Of a stretch of DNA of 64,000 bases, positions 12,401-26,200 are shown piece after piece. The notes under the pieces are model-generated. The model had not been told where the DNA came from and made no database searches. It saw nothing but the letters and a program-made list of their open reading frames with translations. Source of the stretch: Anthopleura xanthogrammica. Its lineage: Eukaryota; Cnidaria; Anthozoa; Actiniaria; Actiniidae. The stretch lies in contig OZ025222.1 of NCBI GenBank assembly GCA_964019055.1, forward strand, positions 9,568,029 through 9,632,028. The letters run 5' to 3'. Numbering within the stretch: position 1 is the stretch's first letter; each line of letters starts with the position of its first letter. The translations under genes and the position numbers were made by a program.

Positions 12401-15400
12401 CATGCTCTGACTTAGATCAGCCCAGAGGTTGTTTCAGGGTTCTATCTGTGAGTTAGCCATGCCCTGACTTAGATCGGCCCAGAGGTTGTTTCAGGGTTCT
12501 ATCTGTGAGTTAGCCATGCCCTGACTTAGATCAGCCCAGAGGTTGTTTCAGGGTTCCATCTGTGAGTTAGCCGTGCCCTGACTTAGATCAACTCAGAGGT
12601 TGTTTTAGGGTTCAATCTGTTAGTTAGCCAAAGAAGGCTTCGTGACACCTTAATTTTGCAGTGGCGTCATTTCTACGTCACTATTTCATAACATCTAGAT
12701 GCCCACTTATGCTAACAGTATTTTCTTTACCTTACAGAAAGAGATTGCAAACCAGGCAGTACAAGACATATGCGCAATAGCAAGAAAACTAGAGTGCGAA
12801 GACAAGTGAAACCAGAACAAATCCACAAATCGTATCACAAACGAAAAGTCTAGGAATTAAGCTATATTTGTATACTGTCAGATATATTGAATGTAAAAAT
12901 GTGTCAAGAGGTTCATTTTATAATGAATCTGTGTTATTGAGTCTATAGTTGATAAATAAACATTGAGTTCATTTACTGTTTTGTACTTTTATGAGGTAAA
13001 GGAAATCGAAAAGAAAATGAATGGAAAAGGAAAAAATGGGATGAGGTTTCGCAACAGTGGATGGGATAGTCATGGTTTTCTCTTTGTCGTCGCTGTTAAT
13101 TTTGCTGTTGTTGTTGCTGCTGTTATTGTGAAGCAAATTTACATTTATATAAATTATAATTAATGATACAACCATTAGCTTCACACAATACTTATGAACA
13201 TAAATGTAAACAAACTGTTATGTGATATACTGCTTAGAGTGACGCTGAGTGCAAAGGTCTCTTGACCATAGGATGTCCACGTGCCTCTAATTAAAATAAC
13301 CCAATCACTAGACAGCATGCCTTTGCTGTCAAGCCCATACTGGGCCCCCCTTTGTCCCATAGACCCATTGCTGCTATACTCCTGGGGATCTGTACCCCTC
13401 TGCGTCTGTTGCCATGGGAACTATCGGATTAACTTTAGGAGATTATCACCCCTCAGAGGGGATCATCACCTCTCGGCGGCCTAGGGGATATTCACCCCTA
13501 GATTGAGAGAGGATTATCACCTCTCTTTGCCAAGCCACTGGGGCCTTGGGGATTATCACCCCTAGAGAGAGGATTACCACTTGTTTTGCCCAAACCATTG
13601 GCCAGTATGGAGAACGTATTCTTCATGCCCCTTTAGCCGACAAACTGTTGCACTGTTTTTATAGTATAAGCTAAGTAGTTGGAAGCATTAATTGCTGTTG
13701 TTATTGCTGTTGTTGCTGCTGCTGTTGTTGCTGCTGCTGTTGTTGCCGCTGTTGTTGTTGTTAGTGCTGTTGCTGCTGCTGCTGTTGGTGGTCGTGCTGT
13801 TGCTGTTTCAGCTCTCTACTATTTTGCTATTTGTATAATTTCGGATTTTCGTGGTTCATAAGTTTTTTTTTTATGGGTTATATTTTAGCGTCAACATCTC
13901 GTGCATCATCATCATCACCACCATCATCATCATCAAGCGTCCGTTTAGTTACAACAGTTGGACTGACGACACCAGTAACAACGATATATCCGACTTCTAC
14001 ATCTACAACACTTCCTTCCAGCTCCGTGCGTAAGTATAAATGAATGAATGAATGTGTCTCGAGATAATAATGGGATGAGTATTGGTTTTTGGGATTAATT
14101 GATAAAAAGATAAAAAATAAACAAGAGGCAAATAAAAATTTTAAAAAATAAAAAAAGGGAGAAACAAAACGCCCCTTAAAAAAATCAAACAAATAAAAAA
14201 ATTTGATTTTTGAGATTTGCTTAATTGTGTCTTTATTTTATACTGAAGTTCTCATCGTATGGGACGACTGGAGTAAGTGGTCAAGATGCTGCAATAACCA
14301 GCAGTCAAGATCACGTACTTGCACAGCAGCTGGTCATGTACAGGGTCAGGGTTCTCAAGTCTGTCAAATACCAGAAACCAAGACAAGGTCATGCCCCACA
14401 AATGATCCTAACTGTCCAAGTAGGTAACTCGAAAAGATATAAGATTTCAAATTTCACATTTTTGTTGTCTGTATTGAAGTTCTTGAATACGTTTGTTTCT
14501 TCAACCAAATTGTGATTTATTAATCATGCTTTTGGGCGCATGGCGTATCATTAGGGTAAAAATGGCTCAACAAAAAAATGCTATAATTTTGTATTAGTAA
14601 TTGCAAAGCTCTACTATCTTGTTAAAAATCACGTTTTTAAATTGCCTATTGACTAATCTTGTTTTAGAAGACATTGCTGAAGATAACCATGTTCATTGTT
14701 TTTTTTTTTTTTAGCAACGAAGCCTCCAACGACCAAGCCAAGAACAACAAAACAAACAACTCCAAGAGGTATTACAATTATAAGATGTATTACCTTAGGG
14801 CTGGGACCATATGTTCCTTGCCTTGTCCTTGTCCTTGTCCTTGTCCTTGTCCTTGTCCTTGTCCTTGTCCTTGTCCTTGTCCTTGTCCTTGTCCTTGTCC
14901 TTGTCCTTGTCCTTGTCCTTGTCCTTGTCCTTGTCCTTGTCCTTGTCCTTGTCCTTGTCCTTGTCCTTGTCCTTGTCCTTGTCCTTGTCCTTGTCCTTGT
15001 CCTTGTCCTTGTCCTTGTCCTTGTCCTTGTCCTTGTCCTTGTCCTTGTCCTTGTCCTTGTCCTTGTCCTTGTCCTTGTCCTTGTCCTTGTCCTTGTCCTT
15101 GTCCTTGTCCTTGTCCTTGTCCTTGTCCTTGTCCTTGTCCTTTATCATCTAGATTATCGATTATTGAATTATTTTACTTGTCTGTTTTCCTTATCCAGTT
15201 AACCCTTGCAATTCTAATCCGTGTAAGAATGGAGGAACATGTCGGTTATACCTGTCAGGGTCCTACTTTTGTGATTGCACAAAAGGATATACTGGCCTGC
15301 GATGTCATCAAAGTAGGTTTTTTATGTTTGCTAATTTCATCGAGTGTGAAAGATGAGAAACGTATAGCTCTGTCCAGCTGAATCAGCTGAATGAATCTCA

Positions 15401-17454
15401 TGAATCTCATTACCAGCCTACAATGACAGGCAAACACTGCCCGTCATATACTATCAACCAGAGAGTATTCTATTGCTTGGTATCAATAAGCTGAATGAAT
15501 CTCATTACCAGCCTACAATGACAGGCAAACACTGCCCGTCATGTGATATCAACCAGAGAGTATTCTGTTGCTTGGTATCAATCAGCTGAATGAATCTCAT
15601 GAATCCATTACCAGCCTACAATGACAGGCAAACACTGCCCGTCATTTGGTATCAACCAGAGAGTATTGTACATTTTTATTTGGTGCGGTTTCAGCAGAAC
15701 TTTAAATCTCGTGTTGAGAAACGTCTTTATGTGTGCTATCTTCCTAAGACACTCTATCTAAAATCGTTAAAATCGAATATCGTTCATTGTCTAGGTATAA
15801 CGACATCATCATCCTCTACATCATCATCATCCTCATCCTCAGCCACGCCCACAGTAAGAACCCTTGGGTTGACAACTCACGTCACATCTCGATCATCATC
15901 GTCGTCATCATCCTCCACATCATCATCATCATCGTCATCATCATCCTCAGCCACGCCCACAGTAAGAACCCTTGGGTTGACGACTCACGTCACATCTCGC
16001 TCATCTTCATCATCTTCATCATCATCGTCGTCGTCGTCGTCATCATCATCATCATCATCATCATCGACCTTACCTACAGTTACAACAGTTGTTGGACTGA
16101 CGACACCAGTAACAACCATATCTCCGACTTCTACATCTACAACACTCCCTTCCACCACCGTGCGTAAGTATAAATGAATGAATGAATGTGTCTCGAGATA
16201 ATAATGGTATGAGTATTGGTTTTTGGGATCAATTGATAAATAGATAAAAAAAAAAAAACAAAGAGGCGAGTAAAAATTTTAAAAATAAAAATAGGGAGAA
16301 ACAAAGCGCTCCTAAAAAAAATTTTATTTTTATTTTTGAGATTTGCTTAATTGTGTTTTTATTTCATACTGAAGTTCTCATCGTATGGGACGACTGGAGT
16401 AAGTGGTCAAGATGCTGCAATAACCAGCAGTCAAGATCACGTACTTGCACAGCAGCTGGTCATGTACAGGGTCAGGGTTCTCAAGTCTGTCAAATACCAG
16501 AAACCAAGACAAGGCCATGCTCCCCAAATGATCCTAACTGTCCAAGTAGGTAACTCGAAAAGATATAAGATTTCAAATTTCAAATATTGGTTGTCTGCAT
16601 TGAAGTTCTTGAATACGTTTGTCTCTTCAACCAAATTGTGATGATTATTTTAATCAAGCTGTTGGGTGCATGACCCCTCATCAGGGTACAAATGGCACAA
16701 CGGAAAAATTCTATAAAATTGTATTAGTAATTTCAAGGCTTCACTTGTTAAAGAGCACGTTTATAAATGGCCAATAGAAATTCTTGTTTTGAAAGATATT
16801 GCTGAAGATAACCATGTTATTTGGTGTTTCATTTTTTTAGCAACGAAGCCTCCAACAACCAAGCCAACAACAACAAAACGAACAACTACAAGAGGTGAAT
16901 ATCATTATGAAATGTAGGAGCGTAGGGCTTCACATGTCACTACATGTTCCTCGTCCTAGTTCTCGTCCTTGTCCTTGTCCATCATCTAGTCCAGTTGTCT
17001 TGCCAATATTATCTTTATCAGCTATTATCGATTGATTTTACTTGTCTGTTTTCCTTATCCAGCTAGCCCTTGTAATTCTAATCCGTGTAAGAATGGAGGA
17101 ACATGTCGGTTATACCTGTCAGGATCGTACTTTTGTGATTGCACAAAAGGATATACTGGCTCGCGATGTGATCAAAGTAGGTTTTTTATGTTTGCTAATT
17201 TCATTGAGTGTGAAAGATGAGAAACGTAGCTCTGTTTAGCTGAATCAGCTGAATGAATCTCATGAATCTCATTACCAGCCTACAATGACAGGCAAACACT
17301 GTCACAAACACAGCGAGGCGTTTTAGAAATTATATTTCATATATGTTTATCATTCCAATTCCTTGAAATTGAATATCATTTATTACCTATGTATAACCTT
17401 CTCAGCTACGCCAACAGTAAGGACCCTTGGGTTGACGACTCACGTGACATCTCG

Positions 17455-17499
<45 letters not shown>

Positions 17500-20218
17500 G
17501 TCATCGTCATCATCATCATCGTCGTCAACATCATCATCATCATCGTCATCATCCTCCTCTTCCACAACATTCTCCTCACCATCCTCAGCCACGTCCACAG
17601 TAAGATTCGTTGGGCTGACGACTCACGTGACATCTAGATCATCATCATCGTCATCATCGTCATCATCATCGACCTTACCTACAGTTACAACAGTTGTTGG
17701 ACTAACGACACCAGTAACAACAATATCTCCGACACCTACATCTACACCTTCTTCCATCATCAGTAAGTAGAAATTATTATATGAAGGAATAAATGAAAGA
17801 AAAGATCAATTAATCAAAAAACTTTGAATGGAATGATTATTTACACAAATGTTGCAAGAATATCATTGGACTACAAGGCAGTATCTCATGGGATCCCGCC
17901 AAATATACTCCCTCCCTCCCTTCCATCCTTCCATCCAGTTATTCATCCATCCAAACGCCCATGGCCAACCATGATATTTCTTTCTTTCGTTTCTTGATTG
18001 CTACTGCTTTAGTTAGATATAAATTTTTAGCTTCATTGATTAGACATATGTACACATACATTTTATATATTTTCAGTTAGTATTATTTATATTTTCTTTC
18101 ATCTCTGCTACATTAATTGTAAAACGTCATAGGATTGTAAAAAACATAGGGTTCGAGATGATAACTTTTAGTTATTACATTTAAATTAAATTAAATTTGA
18201 TTTAAATTTGATTTGAATTTTAAGTTATTAAATTGGATTCCAAAGAAGGTAGATTCCAGATTCCAAGTGTTGGAGTCCGGATTCCAAGCACTGGATCCCG
18301 AAATTAATTTTTTCGTGGATTCCGGATTCCAGATTCCCTTACATGTGGTGAAACAATACTCAGTACTCATGATTATTGCTTCTGTATTCAGTTTTCCAGA
18401 ACTCTTGTCGTGGTACAAATCCATGTAAGAATGGCGGAAGGTGTTTCCAAATTATGTCTTTCAAATTCTGTAGATGTCAAAAACCCTACATAGGGAAATA
18501 CTGCGAACGAAGTAAGATTTTACCTTTTTTATTCATTCAATCGTCTGTTTCCTTTTCTATCTATGTTAATTTCATCCATGGTTCAGACTCAGACCATAGC
18601 GAACCAGTCACCATTGCAGTAGTTTTCCCAGTGGAATTAAAATCTTGTCCTACAAACAACTACACAGTATCTGTTTTAAAGAGTACTACAAGGATTACGA
18701 GGCAATTTTATTTCATTTTCACAGGACAGTAAACAATTGAAACAATTTATAATCATTTTTCCGCGATCAGTGTTTTAATTTCTGAGATATTCCAGCTAAT
18801 TTGTTGAGCTTGTGGGACCTAGCAACGGTACCTAAGGGGAGTCTGAACCATGAATTCGTTCTGTTGTCTGTCCCATCTTCTATGTATGTTTGTTTGTGTA
18901 TTTGTTTCGTTTCGTTTGATTTTTTTTTTTTTTTTTTGTTGCTTTTACTTGTTTGTTATTGTTGAGTGGTTTTAGTATTTTTTTTGGCCAAATGTGTAGA
19001 AACTGTGTATTGTATCTGTTGTCTTTCTTCCACTCCACTCCACTCCACTCCACTCCACTCCACTCCACTCTACTCTTTTTATTATTCTTTTTTGTTTGCT
19101 TGTTTATTTTATCCACTTTCACATTCTCTACAGATCCAATATCAACTTCAAGTAGTTCTTCACTTCCAATAACAAGAATAATGGACCGCTTCACCACCAC
19201 CTTATCATCAACAAGTATAGGACCCACGGCTACAGGTTGTGCAGAGTCTTGCAATGTTCCTCGTAAGTGCTAACATTAAGGTTGTATGGTAATTACAATA
19301 ACAATCTTTAAAGGGGCACTTCGAAAATCGATGAAAATTGGAAATGCCTTGAAACTTGGTTAAACTTATCTATATGGCCCCAATAGTAGCCAAGCAACAT
19401 ATTTTCTTCACAGTCAAAATTTGCGGATAAAAATTATATATTTTTTTCAGCATCTAAATTGTGAGTAAATGACGTCATTTACTCAACCCTATTGTTCTTT
19501 TAGTTTTTAAACCAAAATTTCTCAACTGCGAGTGGCTCACAGGCTAAAATGTTTGCCAATCTGGTTTTCATAATCATGATTGAGTCATATTATTCTTAAA
19601 TACTTGAACTATTAAGATTTTCAAAATATGGGGCGTTTTCATCCAAGTGCCTTTTTAATGAGGTAGAAACGTCACAAAGTGGTTTACAGAATGTATATGG
19701 TCCTTAATATGACATGAGATCCCAGCAAGTGCCTTTGCAAGTCTAGTTTTCACTTTAACTGTCATTCTCCTAGTTAGACTTTGCAGCATCTTTTAATGTT
19801 ATAAAAAAAAGCCTTCAACCTACAAATTTTATTGATTTTCATCGACATTTTTTTTCCTAGTAGGAGTCCCCATTAGGAATTTCATTTATTGATATATAAT
19901 AGCCCCCTGGCGGATATTTACACATTTATAACAAATTTAAACTTACTTGCTATGCTGTTATGTCTGCAGTCGTAAAACACTTGAGGATTAATTGGCAGAA
20001 CACTCGAGAAATGCTTCTCCTAACGCTTCTCTCGTGTTGTTTTATGTGCTTCTTTGCAAGTTTTACAGCCCGCATCATTGATTCATATTCCAGGTTGTTC
20101 ATGTTACAACGGTGGTAACTGTATCTATAATGGTTACTATCCGTACTGTAGCTGCTCTTGGCCGTTTACCGGGACACAATGTGAAGGTATTTGAATTCTA
20201 ATGATGATGATGATGGTG

Positions 20219-20250
<32 letters not shown>

Positions 20251-23200
20251 GATGATGATGACGATGGTGATGATGATGATAATGGTGATGATGATGATAA
20301 TAATATAATGATGGTGATGATGATGGTGGTGATGGTGATGATGATAATGATGATGATGATGATGGTGATGATGATGGTGGTGATGATGATGATGATGATG
20401 AGGAGGAGGATGATAATGGTGATGATGATGATAATAATATAATGATGATGATGATGATGATTATGATGATGATGATGATGATGACGATGATGGTTGATAA
20501 TGATGATGATGATGATGATGGTGATGATAATGATAATGGTGATGATGATGATAATAATATAATGATGCTGATGATGATGATAATGGTGATGATGATGATG
20601 ATGATGACGATGATGGTTGATAATGGTGATGATGATAATGATGATGATGATGATGATATTGTTGTGATTATGGTGATCGTAGTGGTCATGGTTTTATAAT
20701 GATTCGTATACTCAGGATTTGTTTTGCTGCTCTTACTCGTAGCTTATATGACATCATCATCATTCATCAGTTCAACCTCACCGTTCAGCTTAATAACAAC
20801 ATTTATTTCGACGTCAGGTATTTATGAATCTTTCTATTGATGTATTTCATTCTTCGCGTATCTTTATATATTTCATTCAATACTATTTTAATATATTATA
20901 CTGCATTAAATCTATCCTATCCTTTCCCATTACATCACATCACATCACATCACATCACATCACATCACATCACATCACATCACATCACATCACATCACAT
21001 CACATCACATCACATCACATCACATCACATCACATCACATCACATCACATCACATCACATCACATCACATCACATCACATCACATCACATCACATCACAT
21101 CACATCACATCACATCACTTTACATCACATCACATCACAACACATCACAACACATCACATCACATCCCAACACATCACATCACATCACAACACATATTCT
21201 GTTCTGTTCTGTTCTAATATCAATTCCATTTCATTCTATTCCATATTCCATTCCATCCTCTCCTCTTCTCTTCCCTTGCACTGCCATCTCTCTTCTCCTC
21301 TCTTTGTAATATTTTTCTCCTTCTTATTTTAGTTTCAAGCAGTTCTTCACTTCCAATGACAACGACATTCGACCACTTCACCATGACAAGTATACCAGTA
21401 ACGTCTCATGTAACCACAGTGGTTCCTACCGGTAGGAGGAAAATACAAAGCATAAAACAGTTTTCGTATCCAGCTGATCTCAAATAGTGATGTAGAAATG
21501 ACGTCACTGCAAAACTGAGGTGTCGTGAAACCTGTGAAAATCAGCTTACAAAAAATTATATCTGAGATAAATCTAGATTTTCACGAGAGGTTATTAATAT
21601 TTGTATAACATTAGTATGATATTCATTATTCAGTTGGGAAAAAATAAAGAACTAACCGTTCCCGAATTCTTCTGGCTACTAAGGATGACACCTCAGTTTT
21701 GCAAATTTTCTCGATTCTGATTGGCTAATATTTTTTCTCAGATCAGCTGGATGACTATGAAAAACTTACGGCACGGACCGCGCCTTACCGTGACCTTGAC
21801 AGAGTACACTAGTCGTGCCATGTATGAAAATATTTGACATTCGGTGCCGTGTGCGTACCTTACCGTAACCGTGCCGTGACTTTTCACACTCATACGAATC
21901 TGTTCTATTTCCCAAGTCCCTTTGCGTGACTAGTTTTGCAGTCCGTACATTGATTTCAGTGGTTCTCAATTTTCCCTCATCTTTCAGTCTGTGCCTGTCT
22001 TAACGGTGGAACATGTTACAGTGGTAGTCAATACTGTAGCTGCCCATGGCCTTACACTGGGCGATACTGTGGAGGTAATATAATTAACAACCTTTCTAGA
22101 GTGATTTTGCAACAGGACGCGAACGTCAAAGACAACGGCGCAGGGACATTTTTTTATGGACGCGCCGTCCCGGAGGTGGTTGACGTCCTTCAAAGGACGT
22201 GAAAACGCCGCAAATGGCGTCCTGTCCAGGACGTCAACCTCGTTGAGGACGGCGCGCGTACGAAAACAAAATGTGCTTGCGCCGTTGTCTTTGACGTTCG
22301 CGTCCTGATGATACATTATTCTTCTGATGTATAAGCGAAGACGCAAGTGTGTTGTTTAGTTTGAGCATTCTGGTAGTGGCAATAAAATGACCTCATAATT
22401 CAAATCTAACACAAGACACAATCTTGTATGTTCATTTTTAGCGCACTACTGTGATGTCGCTCATCCTAGCTGTTACAATGGTGGAACATGTGTAAGACTA
22501 CCTGATGGATACAGATGTGACTGTAGACCATATTACACAGGGAAACGATGCAACCACAGTAAGAATATCAGTGATGACGATGACAATAATAATGTAGATG
22601 GTTTGCTGAGGATTACAATGTTTGGGATAATGCAGATGATGGTGATGGTGATGATGATTATGATTATGATGGTGATGACGATGATGATGATGATGATGAT
22701 GGTCATGATGGTCATGCCGATCGATAACAAAATTTCTTTCTTTTTTCACTTCAACTTACGAATCTTTCTAATCGTAGGAATTCCAGCTCCAAGAACAACC
22801 TTCCCCTCCCCTACAACAACAGTAACGCCTACCATATGTAAGTATCCATTTTGACTCAAAATAAGAAAGGCAGGAGATTAAAGCAGCGGGCCCACAGGTC
22901 GTTATATATAATTCGCAGGTACAAAAAGAGGGACTGGGTCCAAGTATGAAAAACTCATTTTTCAGATATAGGTTCCAGAAAAAATTACCTCATCACATAA
23001 AAAAACAACATACAAGCTTACGGAACAAGTTTCAGAATGTTTGACATCATAGAAACAACGTTTTGAGCATCCAAACCGTGGCAAAGTTACAGAGAAATGT
23101 ATGGTTTCCCTTCAAAACGTCTCTGTATTTTTAGACATTTTTAAAATATCGTAATTCCGTTTCAGTTTTACCCAAACCTGATCAAAAAAATTTTAATTCC

Positions 23201-26200
23201 TATTAATTTTGGGTGCTCTCTCGTATGATGAGGGTTTGTTTGTGAATTAAATCAAATTTGACAAACTCGGTTCCAGTCCCCTGCTCGTTTTGGTACTGGA
23301 CAATTTGTATAAGCCAGTTCAAAGTTTAAGAATCGTTTTCAGTGCGCATGCGATTTTATCCCGAATTTCTCTTTTTTTTAGATCTTCTTTTGTTTTTAAT
23401 TAAACAAAAGAAGGTGAGAAATTCGGGATAAAATCGCATGCGAACTGAAAACGATTCTTAAACTTTGAACTGGCTTATAGTACCGGTTTTCTTGGGTTAG
23501 ATATGTAGGGGGGCTCACAAAATACATTGTTTTTTATCATTTTCTCATCTTTCTTGTTTCTTATTTTCTTAGCCTACAACGGATGTAACAGCAGTACGTG
23601 TCTGAATGGACTCTGTAGCCCCAATCCGATTACCAACACTCTATACTGTAAATGCTATCCCGGGTATACTGGAAGACAGTGTGAAAGAAGTAAGCATTTG
23701 AAATAACGTTTTTTATATGTAATCATTTCTTTCTTTTTACCATCTCACATGTCATTCCCTTGAATATTATTTCTTTCTTCATCAGTAATGTTTTCCCATC
23801 TCAGACCACATGTCATTCCCTTGAGTATTATTTCTTTCGCCATCAGTAATGTTTTCCCATCTTAGACCACATTTCATTCCCTTGAGTATTATTTCTTTTT
23901 TTCATCAGTAATGTTTTCCCATCTCAGACCACATGTCATTCCCTTGAGTATTATTTCTTTTTTCATCAGTAATGTTTTCCCATCTCAGACCACATGTCAT
24001 TCCCTTGAGCATTATTTCTTTTTTCATCAGTAATGTTTTCCCATCTCAGACCACATGTCATTCCCTTGAGTATTATTTCTTTTTTCATCAGTAATGTTTT
24101 CCCATCTCAGACCACATGTCATTCCCTTGAGTATTATTTCTTTCTTCATCAGTAATGTTTTCCCATCTCAGACCACGCGTCATTCCCTTGAGTATTATTT
24201 CTTTCTTCATCAGTAATGTTTTCCCATCTCAGACCACGTGTCATTCCATTGAGTATTATCTACTTGGTCACCAGACACAAGAAAATACAAGCCTGAGCAT
24301 AAATGTGAATTTTATTTTGTTTTTACTCTAACTTACTTTGTATATCTACAGAAATCACTGGTTGTCAAGACAACATTTGCTTGTATGGCAGCACATGCGC
24401 AGTAGGAGTCAGTAACCAGTTATGGTACTGCATATGTCCACCAGAAAGAACTGGAAAACGATGTGAAAAACGTAAGAACGTTTATAATATCCATGCTGAA
24501 ATCGGGTCTATATATAGTATTGGATTATAGTCAATAGGCTGCTTCCTCACGGCTCATAAAGTATTTCGATTTTGCTCATTTGCATCAAATTTGAGGGACA
24601 CTTTGCATAAACGCAATGATAGTTTTCATGTGCAGTGAAGGATAACAAGCTATTGTATTTATGCAAAGTGCCCCTCAAAGTCGAGAATAAGAAAACCACT
24701 TAATAGTTTGATCGAAGGGTGCTCATAAAGATAGTATCTCTTATCGCTGAAATAGGTAAAAAAAAATGCTACTTTGGGAAATATCTAGAGATAAATTGGA
24801 TTTTTTTTTTGTTCGCTGATGTTGTTGTTATTGAACTATAGTCATCAAAGATTGTTCAAGTTATCCCTGTAAACATGGTGGAAGCTGTTGTGAAGTCAAA
24901 AGTGGTGTCTCCTGTACCTGTCGACCGAACTTCACTGGGAAAACATGTGAACAAGGTGAGTATATGGAATATTGCCCGTTATTTGGTTTGACTCAACACC
25001 AGTAACCTTTGGGCATAGCTAACTCACTGATTTAAACCCTGAAACAACCTCTGGGCTGATCTAAGTCAGGGCATGTCTAACTCACAGATCAAACCCTAAA
25101 ACAACCTCTGGGCTGATCTAAGTCAGGGCATGGCTAACTCACAGAAATAGAACCCTGAAACAACCTCTGGGATGATCTAAGTCAGGGCATGGCTAACTCA
25201 CAGATAGAACCCTGAAACAACCTCTGGGCTAATATCTAAGTATGCAACTCACTGCATTATTTCATTTCTCCAATTAATGTCCCTAGTGATCGATTCCTGT
25301 CTGTCCAATCCGTGTTTCAATGGATCAACCTGCAACAATGGCAACAATAACTACACCTGCAACTGTCACCCACTCCGTACCGGCAGGCATTGCGAAGCAG
25401 GTCAGAGATATACTTAGATGTGTTAATAAAGACAACATTAACAAACGACGAAACGAAGTCTTCTATCGTCAGCCATTCATCCACTCATCCATCTATTATT
25501 AATTCATTCATTCCATCATTAACCCATTTCAGATTTTGACCCCTGCTTGGAACCCTCAAAGTATTGCCTTAACAACGGCTCATGCGCACTTGCCGCTGAC
25601 CATTCACCTTACTGCACATGCGCACCGTGGTTTACCGGAGTTCGATGCCAAACACGTAAGTAACCTTACTATGGAAACAAATAAATAAACGTGTTATATT
25701 TTGTAAAGTTTCAGATGATGTTTCTGATGTTTATTCTTAATATTTGTGTAGAGATAATACCTTGTTCAGGTCAACACCAACCTTGTCTAAATGGAGGATC
25801 CTGTGAGAAACTGGGAAATAACTACAAATGCTTGTGTCCTAAGAACTTTACTGGAAAACATTGTGAATTTGGTGAGTATAGATAGGAATAGGAATAAGAA
25901 TAGAAATAGGAATAAGAATGTACTCGAGATGGAATGGATGGGTGTATCAATATAAGAATGTACACGAGAAGGATTGGATAGGTGTATCAGAATAAGAATG
26001 TACGCGAGATGGATTGGATGGGCGTATAGGAATAAGAATGTACACGAGATGGATTGGATGGGCGTATAGGAATAAGAATGTACACGAGATGGATTGGATG
26101 GGCGTATAGAAATAAGAATGTACGCGAGATGGATTGGATGAACGTATAGAAATAAGAATGTACGCGAGATGGATTGGATGAACGTATAGAAATAAGAATG

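Noticed and set aside
13679..13861. Poly-Ala/Val frame as a possible signal peptide for gene A
   Set aside because: Produced by GTT/GCT triplets; no proper signal sequence layout and no phase 1 donor.
14821..15142. Telomere-like repeat
   Set aside because: CCTTGT is not the animal telomere motif (TTAGGG) and it sits inside an intron between paralogous exons.
14674..15381. 235-codon Cys-Pro frame and Leu-Val, Lys-Asp and Leu-Ser frames over (CCTTGT)n
   Set aside because: A hexamer repeat leaves every frame open. The real exons (14715-14768 and 15199-15312) flank the repeat and are in a different, conserved arrangement.
20824..21309. Ile-Thr-Ser-His repeat protein
   Set aside because: Translation of (ACATC)n in an intron.
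23735..24258. CRISPR-like regular repeats (also at 38600-39545)
   Set aside because: Units are contiguous with no unique spacers, and the context is intronic eukaryotic DNA.
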